Below are positions 1 to 6,189 of a stretch of 6,197 bases of DNA, piece after piece (position 1 is the stretch's first letter; the number at the start of each line of letters is the position of its first letter). The notes beneath the pieces were generated by a model. That model worked only from the letters and a program-made list of their open reading frames with translations. It was not told the origin of the DNA and did not search any database. The translations under genes were made by a program, and so were the position numbers. The DNA is from Synergistales bacterium Syner_01 (GTDB taxonomy: Bacteria > Synergistota > Synergistia > Synergistales > Aminobacteriaceae), in assembly GCA_001604435.1 (NCBI GenBank), contig LVBO01000442.1:1-6197 (forward strand). Direction: 5' to 3'.

Positions 1-961
1 CAATAACGGCATTTGTTCCTTCTTGGTCATTCTTAAATTTCGTTAGCCACGCGTCTCCAACCGAGACATCGGCTAATCTCCCAAATGGATCATTACAGAG
101 TGAACAAGACAGCGGTCTATATAAAAACGAACTGAAAACACCCCCCATTGCTTTTATATCCCTATAGGGTATATCGATTAAGTTCCCATTTTTCAGAAAT
201 ATTGTAAAATATCCAGGCCAACCTTTCCCTCTATAATTTATTCTTGCCACGTCATTTTCATTTATATTCAGTAAGTTAAGCAAGTAACGGCTTGCATTAA
301 ACGATGAAACACCTCCACAAAAGAGTGCTATTGTGCATCCAATCTTCTCTTTCAATTTGAGATTAGATTGCATTGCTTTAGTAAGACTATTTATATGGCA
401 CGGCAATCCAACGAAAGCGCATTTACCTGGTCTATTTATTATATCTGAAATAGAAATGCATTGAGGTATAGGTGCATACTTGGAACCTTTTGAGGAACAG
501 ATATCTTTCTCAGAATCGACGATTTTGGGATAGTAGCCAGTTATAGATTCTTCTCGCAAATCTGCTACAACTGCATAATCAACATGTTCATTTGAAATTA
601 AAGATAGTAATAATGATATAACAAATCCCCCCGAAGCAGCGTCTATTCGGAGTGCTTTATTAACTGCATACGTTGCAAATAACTGACAATAATAACCAAA
701 TACATCATTGTATGCTTTTGACCCATTTTTGAATATGACTTCTTCATACTGACGTTCATTAAAATCATATATTGGACATGCATCAAGACATACTCCGCAA
801 TTAACACATTTTGATTCATCAATTTCTGGGAAGTAATATCCTTTTGTATTGATCCTCATCGTTACTGCGGATGTGTGGCACATACCAGCGCATGCGCCGC
901 AGCCCATACATAAAAGATTGTCTAGATTAATCTTTTTAAAGGGATCTTTCTTTTTCATCAT
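1..961 (-). CDS. FrhB/FdhB-family iron-sulfur protein (coenzyme F420 hydrogenase/dehydrogenase beta-subunit type), 3' end cut by window edge
   Basis: The minus strand is open from an ATG at 961 to the window edge, giving 320 residues with no stop, so the C-terminus is missing. Residues 18-28 (C18, C21, C24, C28) and 52-62 (C52, C55, C58, C62, then P) are two 4Fe-4S ferredoxin motifs. Further family marks are ASGGF at 109-113, GLPCH at 185-189, YRGKGWPG at 243-250, and a C-terminal CSLCND at 286-291 followed by ADVSVGDAW at 297-305. This order matches the FrhB_FdhB N- and C-terminal domains, which bind FeS clusters and a flavin in characterised relatives. Members in polysaccharide clusters have no settled reaction; a redox step on a sugar or cofactor is inference. 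No signal peptide is visible, so it is probably cytoplasmic. The ATG follows the ydcF-like stop by one base, implying translational coupling; a second ATG at 958 is slightly better spaced from an upstream GGAT. The gene is markedly more AT-rich than wbpA, suggesting separate acquisition. Confidence 0.9.
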   Translation of the reverse strand, partial: MMKKKDPFKKINLDNLLCMGCGACAGMCHTSAVTMRINTKGYYFPEIDESKCVNCGVCLDACPIYDFNERQYEEVIFKNGSKAYNDVFGYYCQLFATYAVNKALRIDAASGGFVISLLLSLISNEHVDYAVVADLREESITGYYPKIVDSEKDICSSKGSKYAPIPQCISISDIINRPGKCAFVGLPCHINSLTKAMQSNLKLKEKIGCTIALFCGGVSSFNASRYLLNLLNINENDVARINYRGKGWPGYFTIFLKNGNLIDIPYRDIKAMGGVFSSFLYRPLSCSLCNDPFGRLADVSVGDAWLTKFKNDQEGTNAVI

Positions 962-962
962 C

Positions 963-1628
963 TTATCCGCAAGAATAAATCGGCCATAACCTGTACGCCT
1001 TGAACCATAGGATCTTGATACATTCATGGGCTATGCTCACGATCCGGGAAAGGATAAAGTTCCCAAGAACTTTCTGCTCCTGCTTATATCGAGCGGAAAT
1101 GAAGGCAATGTGATAACTCGCATGGTCGAAGGCATCCTCTACGATTATTCGGATGCGGCGCATATGGTAGGGAGAACTGACAAAGAGGGCAGACTTGAAG
1201 CCGTGCCGGTCCATGATGCGCTTTGCTTCCAGGACCTCAACATGGGTGTTTTCGAAGTAACTCTTGTAATGGGGACTTCGCGCCCGCATCTTTCGGACAT
1301 CGTCTTCCAGCTTGTCGAGGTCGATAACTGGGGTGGGCTTCTCCTGCCCATTACCGTTTCCTGATGTCACTTCTTTCTTGCCCAGGAGTTGGCCGTAGGC
1401 GGGGATAATCAGGCGGTCGGCGTAGCCCTCGGAGATCAGGGTCCTGGCCTCTTTCATTCGCGCTCGGTAATCGCGGCCGATGAAGAGGACCACAACATCG
1501 GCTTTGTTGGGCTTGTCAGCATAGGCAAGGTATCCTGGGAGGACTTCCGCAAGGAGGGTCAGGGCGGCCAGGATAAGGGCAACGGCAATGATGATGAGCC
1601 GCCTGCGGGATGTAGGATGCCCGGTCAC
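963..1628 (-). CDS. DUF218/YdcF-family membrane-anchored protein
   Basis: This encodes 221 residues. A basic N-terminus (SRRR at 7-10) precedes one hydrophobic segment at about 11-31, so the protein is probably anchored in the inner membrane with the domain outside the cytoplasm. The rest resembles the DUF218 (YdcF/SanA/ElyC) fold: ADVVVLFIGRDYRARMKEA from residue 43, a glycine-containing turn and strand (EGYADRLIIPAYG, 67-79), ENTHVEVLEAKRIM at 126-139, and the ALFVSSPYHMRR signature at 147-158. Residues 80-125 are a polar insertion with a short GNGNG run. Relatives are linked to envelope and polysaccharide work, but no reaction is firmly assigned. The start is GTG at 1628: CAGGA lies six bases upstream and no other in-frame ATG occurs before residue 58. 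It begins 33 bp after wbpA and ends one base before the frhB-like gene, so it sits mid-operon. Base composition is intermediate between the two neighbours. Confidence 0.85.
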   Translation of the reverse strand: MTGHPTSRRRLIIIAVALILAALTLLAEVLPGYLAYADKPNKADVVVLFIGRDYRARMKEARTLISEGYADRLIIPAYGQLLGKKEVTSGNGNGQEKPTPVIDLDKLEDDVRKMRARSPHYKSYFENTHVEVLEAKRIMDRHGFKSALFVSSPYHMRRIRIIVEDAFDHASYHIAFISARYKQEQKVLGNFILSRIVSIAHECIKILWFKAYRLWPIYSCG

Positions 1629-1634
1629 ATCACG

Positions 1635-1639
1635 TCCTG
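1635..1639 (-). promoter_or_regulatory. Ribosome-binding site supporting the GTG start of the ydcF-like gene
   Basis: Read on the minus strand, CAGGA ends six bases before the GTG at 1628-1626. An ATG that overlaps here (1631-1629) is in another frame and meets a stop at once, so this site selects the GTG. Confidence 0.55.
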
Positions 1640-1661
1640 TAGTAGCAAAGCCCCGATTCCC

Positions 1662-2954
1662 CTATGCCTTGAAGAATAGGGGGCTCTTCCCCCGAAGGAC
1701 ATTCCGGGTGTCCACGATGGGGACGTTCAGGGCGGCGAAATCGATCTCCCGGTATTCGGCGTGGGCCGTGGCGATCAGGATGAGATCGCAGGTGCCGTCG
1801 ATCGGCTGCGACCGGCGGCCGGCGAACTTCGCATATTCCCGGGAGGGGCGGATGACGGGGATGCAGGGGTCGTTGTAGCTGACCACGGCGCCCAGTTCTT
1901 CCAGCTTCTCCATCAGGCGGTAAGAGGGAGATTCCCGGTCGTCGTCCACGTTCTCCTTGTAGGCCAGCCCCAACAGCAGAATTCTGGATCCCTGGAGGTG
2001 CTTTCCCACGGCGTTGAGGGCCTTCATCACTTTCAGGACGACGTAGTCGGGCATGGCGGTGTTGATCTCTCCGGCCAGCTCGATGAAGCGCGTGTGGAAG
2101 TCGAACTCCCTCGCCTTCCACGTCAGGTAAAAGGGATCGATGGGAATGCAGTGGCCCCCCAGCCCCGGGCCGGGATGGAAGGCCTGGAAGCCGAAAGGTT
2201 TGGTCTTGGCGGCCTCGATCACCTCCCAGACATCGATGCCCATCCGGTCAAAGAGCATCTTCAGTTCGTTCACCAGGGCGATGTTGACGGAGCGATAGAT
2301 GTTCTCCAGGAGCTTGGCCGCCTCGGCGACGCGGGGCGAGGAGACGGGAACGGTCCCCTTCACGATGGCCTTGTACATGGCCGTTGCCGCCTCGAGGCAT
2401 GCCGGGGTGAGGCCGCCCACAACCTTGGGAATCGAGCCCAGGCCGAAGTCCTTGTTGTTCGGGTCCTCCCGCTCCGGCGAGAAGGCCAGGTGGAAGTCCC
2501 ACCCGGCGGTGAGGCCGCCGGCTTCGAGAATCTCGCGGACGTCCTGGTCCGTCGTTCCGGGGTAGGTGGTGGACTCTAGGACGACAAGCTGCTCCCGACG
2601 GAGGTATCGGGCGATGGTGCGGGTGGTATCGAAGACAAACCGCATGTCCGGCTCGCGGTTCTTGTTGAGCGGGGTGGGAACGCAGATGATGATGCAGTCC
2701 ATGGCGGCGAGCTTCGAGAAATCCGCCGTCGCGTCGAAGCGCCCCTCGATCTCCTGCCGGACGGAGGAGAGGTCGATGTGACGGATGTAGCTTTCCCATT
2801 GGCCGAGGGAGGCGATCTTCTTCTCGTCGATGTCGAAGCCGGTGACATGGAAGCCAGCCCGGCAGAACTCGATGACGAGGGGCAGGCCGACATAGCCCAG
2901 GCCGATGACGCCGATGCGGGCGGTCCGGGAATGGATTTTTTCGAGCAGGGTCAT
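1662..2954 (-). CDS. wbpA: UDP-N-acetyl-D-glucosamine 6-dehydrogenase (WbpA type)
   Basis: The 430-residue product has the length and motif order of the UDP-sugar 6-dehydrogenase family, and its N-terminus (RTARIGVIGLGYVGLP) is typical of the WbpA branch. These enzymes oxidise C6 of a UDP-sugar twice with NAD+, here most likely UDP-GlcNAc to UDP-GlcNAcA, for surface polysaccharide synthesis in the cytoplasm. Visible features are the Rossmann motif G18-L-G20-Y-V-G23 with acidic D41 after the second strand, LESTTYPGTT at 126-135, AFSPER at 157-162, AEAAKLLEN at 210-218 with the conserved Lys214 and Asn218, and GPGLGGHCIPIDP at 262-274 carrying the thiohemiacetal-forming Cys269. The C-terminal NAD/UDP-binding domain has GLAYKENVDDDRESPS at 329-344. 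All key residues are present, so it should be active. The start at 2954 has a modest AAGGA ten bases upstream. It is the first gene of the apparent operon. Substrate could instead be UDP-ManNAc or UDP-GalNAc; sequence alone does not decide. Confidence 0.93.
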   Translation of the reverse strand: MTLLEKIHSRTARIGVIGLGYVGLPLVIEFCRAGFHVTGFDIDEKKIASLGQWESYIRHIDLSSVRQEIEGRFDATADFSKLAAMDCIIICVPTPLNKNREPDMRFVFDTTRTIARYLRREQLVVLESTTYPGTTDQDVREILEAGGLTAGWDFHLAFSPEREDPNNKDFGLGSIPKVVGGLTPACLEAATAMYKAIVKGTVPVSSPRVAEAAKLLENIYRSVNIALVNELKMLFDRMGIDVWEVIEAAKTKPFGFQAFHPGPGLGGHCIPIDPFYLTWKAREFDFHTRFIELAGEINTAMPDYVVLKVMKALNAVGKHLQGSRILLLGLAYKENVDDDRESPSYRLMEKLEELGAVVSYNDPCIPVIRPSREYAKFAGRRSQPIDGTCDLILIATAHAEYREIDFAALNVPIVDTRNVLRGKSPLFFKA

Positions 2955-3005
2955 ATTGGAAGAGTCCTTGATAGATATGTTTGATACGGTCAGGTTCGCT
3001 CCGCC

Positions 3006-3058
3006 GGGGGCGCCAAGGCCCGGAGCCGTCGGGGCTTTCTTCTCAAGGCTCCGCCCCC
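3006..3058. repeat. GC-rich nested palindrome upstream of wbpA
   Basis: GGGGGCG at 3006-3012 is complementary to CGCCCCC at 3052-3058, and inside it CGGAGCC at 3021-3027 is complementary to GGCTCCG at 3047-3053. The arms share two bases on one side, so a folded form would have a bulge of about nine bases on the other side and a loop of about 19. It lies 52-104 bases upstream of the wbpA start and would be in its leader RNA. It could be a dispersed intergenic repeat, a leader structure, or a terminator. It has no clear following T-run on the minus strand. Confidence 0.4.
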
Positions 3059-3442
3059 TGAGTTACATGCCGGGAGCGCCATGGGCGACTTCGGCGTATC
3101 GTCAGTCGTTTTGCGGATCATGGGGGGAGTATTCCTTGATGGACGTCCAATCCGGGTGAGAAGAGAACCGGCCAGGGAACGCTCCTGTTTGAGGAGGCAC
3201 CTTTTACACCGGCAATGTGAACTGCCGATTAAGGCAAGATGAAGTTGGCGTGACGTTGAGAGGAGCGGGGGTGGCATCTTTAAGGAATCTGCATCCAAAG
3301 CGCTTGATCGCCTGTCCGTCAACAGCATCTTTGCCTCGGTGCGGGTGAAGTCGTTGGATTCCGGGTCGTATGCCTGCCGGTTGGTGTCTGGAGTTGGATG
3401 GATGATACAGCTTCGCCCCGTCGGTTCCACGGAGGCTACCCG

Positions 3443-3467
3443 TGTCCAACATGCATGCACTTGGACA
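3443..3467. promoter_or_regulatory. Perfect 7+7 bp inverted repeat, possible operator
   Basis: TGTCCAA at 3443-3449 and TTGGACA at 3461-3467 are perfect reverse complements separated by 11 bases, a centre-to-centre distance of 18. The spacer contains overlapping ATGCAT repeats but does not extend the pairing, so a dimeric protein-binding site is more likely than a hairpin. It lies about 45 bp from the insertion sequence end and about 490 bp upstream of wbpA. A related TTGGAC half appears on the minus strand at 3150-3145. No regulator gene is in the window, so this is a candidate only. Confidence 0.3.
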
Positions 3468-3512
3468 TTAAGTCCCGGGCTTGTCATTAATCGTTGAAAT
3501 GGCCTTATGTTC

Positions 3513-3538
3513 TGTCAATCATCACCTTAATGGAGCCA
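3513..3538 (+). repeat. Terminal inverted repeat of the IS21 element, istB end
   Basis: The 26 bases starting TGTCAATC and ending TGGAGCCA match the inward-read other end (6197-6172) at about 18 of 26 positions, with TGT, AAT, TCAC and GAGCCA shared. This sets the element boundary next to ...TTATGTTC. Confidence 0.8.
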
Positions 3539-3562
3539 CCGATAATCGCCGTAATGGAGCCA
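3521..3562 (+). repeat. Two internal end repeats at the istB end, 24-bp period
   Basis: ATCACCTTAATGGAGCCA at 3521-3538 and ATCGCCGTAATGGAGCCA at 3545-3562 differ at three positions and are 24 bases apart. They are the inverted counterparts of the units at the istA end and are expected IstA-binding sites. The second unit also pairs with GGCTCC at 3571-3576 (GGAGCC at 3556-3561, 9-nt loop), which could form a small hairpin after istB. Confidence 0.8.
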
Positions 3563-3603
3563 GTTGAAAAGGCTCCCAAAGGGTTCTCGGACCCCTCGTT
3601 GAA

Positions 3604-3625
3604 TCAGTGGATTTCACCTCCTTTC
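3604..3625 (-). repeat. Copy of the istA-istB junction words at the istB stop
   Basis: TCAGTGGATTT (3604-3614, plus strand), which contains the istB stop, recurs exactly at 4423-4433 containing the istA stop. CCTCCTTTC at 3617-3625, a strong ribosome-binding sequence on the minus strand, recurs at 4414-4422. The two words are in opposite order at the two places. At the istB end no start codon follows at a useful distance. Confidence 0.6.
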
Positions 3626-4407
3626 TGGGGTGCAGGTTTTGTGGTTCTTTGACAGGTCGGCTTGTCGGATTTGAGATCCGGCTGTGCTTCCCGGTAGCTT
3701 TTGCCGTCGAGGACGACCTTGTAGGCGGCATGGCGAAGCCGGTCGATGGTGGCGGCGCCGAGGATGCGGTTGGGGAAGGCATCGGGCCACTCGGGGATGT
3801 CGAGGTTTGAGGTGACGATGGTGCTCCTGCGCTCATACCGTTCCGAGATGATGTCGTGGAAGTCCTCGTCCTGGGAGGCCCTCAGGGGTTTGAGTCCGAA
3901 GTCGTCGATGATGAGGAGATCGACGCCGGCCAGCTTGGCCAGTTGGCGGTCGAGGCCGTTGGTGGCTCGGGCGGCATGGATCTGGGCGAGCATCCGGGAA
4001 GCAGTGGTGAACAGGACATCATATCCGGTCCGGATGGCGCAGTGGCCCAGAGCCTGGGCGATGTGGCTCTTTCCGGTGCCGCAGGGACCGACGATGAGGC
4101 AGCAGACCTTCTCCTCGATGAACCGGCAGGAGGCCAGCTCGGTAATCAGGGCGCGGTTGATGCCGGGATTGAAGGAGAAGTCAAACTCTTCCAGGGTCTT
4201 CTGGTTCCGGAAGGTGGCCCGGCGGATGGCCGAGGCGATCTTTTTCTGGTGCCTCCGGGCGACCTCGTCCTGGACGATGGTGGCCAGGAAGTCCATGTAG
4301 GAGACCTTTCCTTCGATGGCCTGCCGGTTCCGGGCCTCGATGGAATCGAGGATGCCGGAGAGGCGCAACTGCTTGAGCATGGGGATCAGTTCGGGCATGG
4401 GATTCAT
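3604..4407 (-). CDS. istB: IS21-family transposition helper ATPase IstB
   Basis: This is the AAA+ ATPase partner of IstA; in IS21 relatives it assembles on target DNA and hands the target to the transposase. From the chosen start (Met-Asn-Pro-Met) the product is 267 residues, normal for IstB. An N-terminal helical region (1-75) includes LKQLRLSGILDSIEAR. The ATPase core has Walker A GPCGTGKS at 107-114, Walker B LLIIDD at 164-169 followed by FG, the TSN sensor motif at 199-201, and the RILGAATIDRLRH family signature near 214-226. The tail is basic and ends GGEIH. An ATG two codons earlier (4413) directly abuts the ribosome-binding site AAAGGAGG, whereas the ATG at 4407 lies six bases after it, so I place the start at 4407. 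The gene follows the istA stop by 15 bases and is certainly cotranscribed with it. Confidence 0.95.
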   Translation of the reverse strand: MNPMPELIPMLKQLRLSGILDSIEARNRQAIEGKVSYMDFLATIVQDEVARRHQKKIASAIRRATFRNQKTLEEFDFSFNPGINRALITELASCRFIEEKVCCLIVGPCGTGKSHIAQALGHCAIRTGYDVLFTTASRMLAQIHAARATNGLDRQLAKLAGVDLLIIDDFGLKPLRASQDEDFHDIISERYERRSTIVTSNLDIPEWPDAFPNRILGAATIDRLRHAAYKVVLDGKSYREAQPDLKSDKPTCQRTTKPAPQKGGEIH

Positions 4408-4413
4408 GGACAT

Positions 4414-4421
4414 CCTCCTTT
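4414..4421 (-). promoter_or_regulatory. Ribosome-binding site of istB
   Basis: AAAGGAGG on the minus strand fills the gap between the istA stop (4425-4423) and istB. It is six bases from the ATG at 4407 and zero bases from the ATG at 4413, which decides for the former. Confidence 0.75.
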
Positions 4422-4422
4422 C

Positions 4423-5958
4423 TCAGTGGATTTGCAGTTCCGCCCCCGGGCGCAGGAAACGCCCGCGGACGGTGTAGATGGCGGGAAGGGGAAGTTCGGA
4501 AGAAGGCGGCTCCTGATCCAGGCCCATCTTCAGGATGTCCTTCACGGTGCGGTACCGGGGGTTGTCGTAGAACAGGGCTCTCTGGCAGGCGCTCTCCAGG
4601 CGGACGGCCCCGTACTTCTTCCCCAGGCCGATGATGCCCTGGGCGGCCCTCAGGTTGTCCAGGACGCGGTCCCGGAAGAGATGCTCGATCAACTGAAGAC
4701 AGTGGGCGCCGATCTCCCCGGCCTGGCGCAGGCACCACTGGGGATCCCGCATCTTGAAGGCAATGGCCTCCGGGGGCAGGTGATCATCGACGGTGGAGCG
4801 GGTGCCGGGCTTTCTCAGCCGGGGATGGACGGCCACCAGCTCCAGGTTGTGGAACAGCTTGACCGTGGTGTCCGTGGCCTTGAGCCACAGTTTGCGACGG
4901 ATCAGCGTATAGGGAGCCGAGTAATGGGCCTTCTCGAACTGGATGTGACAGTTGCCGTGCAGGGTCACCTCGCACCAGACGGCGCACTCCACGGGAACGT
5001 CCGGCAGGGGCTTCAGGAGCGCCTTCTCCGTCTCGGCAAAGAGAGACAGGGGTTTCTGCCGGGTGGTGCCGTGGATGCGGTTCCCCGCCGTCTCCAGGAT
5101 CCACCGCCTCAACTGGGCATTGGCGTCGGCCAGGGAGCGGAACTCCCGGAGAGGGACAAAGCTCTTCTTGATGTACTTGACGTTCGCTTCCACCTGCCCC
5201 TTCTTCTTGGGCTCTTTCGGCGGACAGGGGGAGATGACGAAGCCGTATCCCTCGGCCAGTTCCCCGTAGGAGCGCTGGACCGCCGGATCCCTGAAACAGG
5301 CCCGGATGATGGCGCACTTGGCGTTGTCGATGATCACCCGGGCGGAGACACCGCCGAAAAACTCGAAGGCCCTCCGGTGACAGCCCAGCCAGGTATCCAC
5401 CCGCTGATCCGGAACCACCTCGGCATACATGTGGCGGCTGAAGCACTGGGCCATGACGAAGATCCAGCTCTTGATCCGCTCGCCGGTGAAGGCATCGACG
5501 ATGTTGGGACCCCGGCCGAAGTCCACCTGGACCGCCTCCCCGGGCTCATAATCCAGGATGCAGGTCGCCTTCACTCCGCCTTTCCCGAGCCGCTGGATCA
5601 AACGGCACACGGACGAGTAGCTTCCCGGGAAGCCGTATTGGCTGACCAGGCTCTGATGGATGACGGTGCCGCGGATGCCTTTATCGACCCACTGCCGGAT
5701 CTGCTCTTCGTACGGCAGGCTCAGGGACTGGTGGGTGGGGTTTGTTATGGAGGGGCGCTCGATGGCGGCCGACAGAACGGTGTCGTCCGGAAGCGGGCCT
5801 TTCCCGAGCCAGCCTTGTGCCTCTGCGGCAGCCCGAACCTGAGCGCACTTCGCCCGGCCCATCAGTCTGGCTTGGGCGATGACCCGGTCACTCTGCCCCA
5901 TGCGCATGCGGTGAATCACTTGACGATAATGGTACATCTCGAACCTCCTGTTGCCCAT
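4423..5958 (-). CDS. istA: IS21-family DDE transposase IstA
   Basis: From ATG 5958 the product is 511 residues. It binds the element ends and catalyses strand cleavage and transfer with IstB. The N-terminus (MYHYRQVIHRMRMGQSDRVI from residue 8) is the helix-turn-helix region of one IS21 subgroup, with a second DNA-binding segment around 75-125. The catalytic triad is visible: D146 (AVQVDFG), D211 (VIIDNAK) and E257 (KGQVEANVKYIKKSF), with 64 and 45 residues between them. After it comes the beta-rich C-terminal domain with HIQFEKAHYSAPYTLIRRK at 338-356. Two starts are plausible: ATG 5958 with GGGAGGG six bases upstream, and ATG 5937 with AGGAGG six bases upstream. The frame stays open to 6120 but that extension reads through the terminal repeats and has no ribosome-binding site. 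A leader of 113 bases (5959-6071) separates the start from the repeats; I see no convincing promoter in it. Confidence 0.95.
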   Translation of the reverse strand: MGNRRFEMYHYRQVIHRMRMGQSDRVIAQARLMGRAKCAQVRAAAEAQGWLGKGPLPDDTVLSAAIERPSITNPTHQSLSLPYEEQIRQWVDKGIRGTVIHQSLVSQYGFPGSYSSVCRLIQRLGKGGVKATCILDYEPGEAVQVDFGRGPNIVDAFTGERIKSWIFVMAQCFSRHMYAEVVPDQRVDTWLGCHRRAFEFFGGVSARVIIDNAKCAIIRACFRDPAVQRSYGELAEGYGFVISPCPPKEPKKKGQVEANVKYIKKSFVPLREFRSLADANAQLRRWILETAGNRIHGTTRQKPLSLFAETEKALLKPLPDVPVECAVWCEVTLHGNCHIQFEKAHYSAPYTLIRRKLWLKATDTTVKLFHNLELVAVHPRLRKPGTRSTVDDHLPPEAIAFKMRDPQWCLRQAGEIGAHCLQLIEHLFRDRVLDNLRAAQGIIGLGKKYGAVRLESACQRALFYDNPRYRTVKDILKMGLDQEPPSSELPLPAIYTVRGRFLRPGAELQIH

Positions 5959-5971
5959 GACAGGCCCTCCC
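5938..5971 (-). promoter_or_regulatory. Tandem ribosome-binding sites for two in-frame istA starts
   Basis: On the minus strand GGGAGGG (5971-5965) is six bases before ATG 5958, and AGGAGG (5949-5944) is six bases before ATG 5937. Both starts are in the istA frame, seven codons apart, so two IstA forms may be made. Confidence 0.6.
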
Positions 5972-6071
5972 GGCGTTTGATATGCTGGGAGTCTATCGTA
6001 AGAAACGGTTCGGTCCGAGACCTTTTGAAAGCTCTTCATGCAACGGTCCGCCTCCAACGGTCGATCCGGGG

Positions 6072-6189
6072 TGGCTCCATTGCGCCGATCACCGAGTGGC
6101 TCTATTGCGGTGATCATCAACTGGCTCCATTGCGCCGATTACAAAGTGGACTCATTACGCCGATTACGAAATGGCTCTATAGCAGTGAC
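6072..6189 (+). repeat. Five end repeats with exact 25-bp period at the istA end
   Basis: Units of the form TGGCTCCATTGCGCCGAT begin at 6072, 6097, 6122, 6147 and 6172. Units one and three are identical over 18 bases; units two and four differ at a few positions and the outermost is the most diverged. Gaps between units are seven bases of unrelated sequence. They are inverted relative to the two units at the istB end and are most likely IstA-binding sites that place the protein on one DNA face every 25 bp. Confidence 0.88.

Larger units (their letters stand above)
2955..3512. other. Intergenic region of about 560 bp between wbpA and the insertion sequence; no convincing gene
   Basis: No reading frame here has a recognisable domain together with a good ribosome-binding site. 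The longest open frame (minus strand, 3487-2990) encodes a low-complexity basic, proline- and arginine-rich product that is explained by the GC-rich palindrome at its 3' end. The stretch must contain whatever promoter wbpA keeps, but I see no clean -35/-10 pair and no ops/JUMPstart element. It holds an inverted repeat at 3443-3467, a small hairpin at 3210-3227 (CGGCA, 8-nt loop, TGCCG) and another at 3182-3196 (CTCCT, 5-nt loop, AGGAG), and the palindrome at 3006-3058. It may be a long leader or a decayed gene. Confidence 0.6.

Noticed and set aside
1761..2579. A 272-codon plus-strand open frame
   Set aside because: It is the antisense shadow of wbpA, whose product carries every family motif.
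3210..3230. Sigma-54 promoter suggested by GG and GC dinucleotides around the small hairpin
   Set aside because: The gap between GG and GC is 11 bases instead of 10 and the flanking consensus is poor.
2990..3487. A 165-codon minus-strand open frame in the gap upstream of wbpA
   Set aside because: No good ribosome-binding site, no domain, and a biased basic composition caused by the GC-rich palindrome. A degraded gene cannot be excluded.
2955..3512. RfaH ops/JUMPstart element expected before polysaccharide operons
   Set aside because: I looked for GGCGGTAG on both strands and did not find it.
5959..6120. The 54-codon upstream extension of istA
   Set aside because: It reads through the leader and terminal repeats, lacks a ribosome-binding site, and family similarity begins at the downstream methionines.
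6072..6189. CRISPR array, suggested by evenly spaced repeats
   Set aside because: Spacers are only seven bases, units diverge, and inverted copies occur at the other end of the element, so these are transposase-binding repeats.
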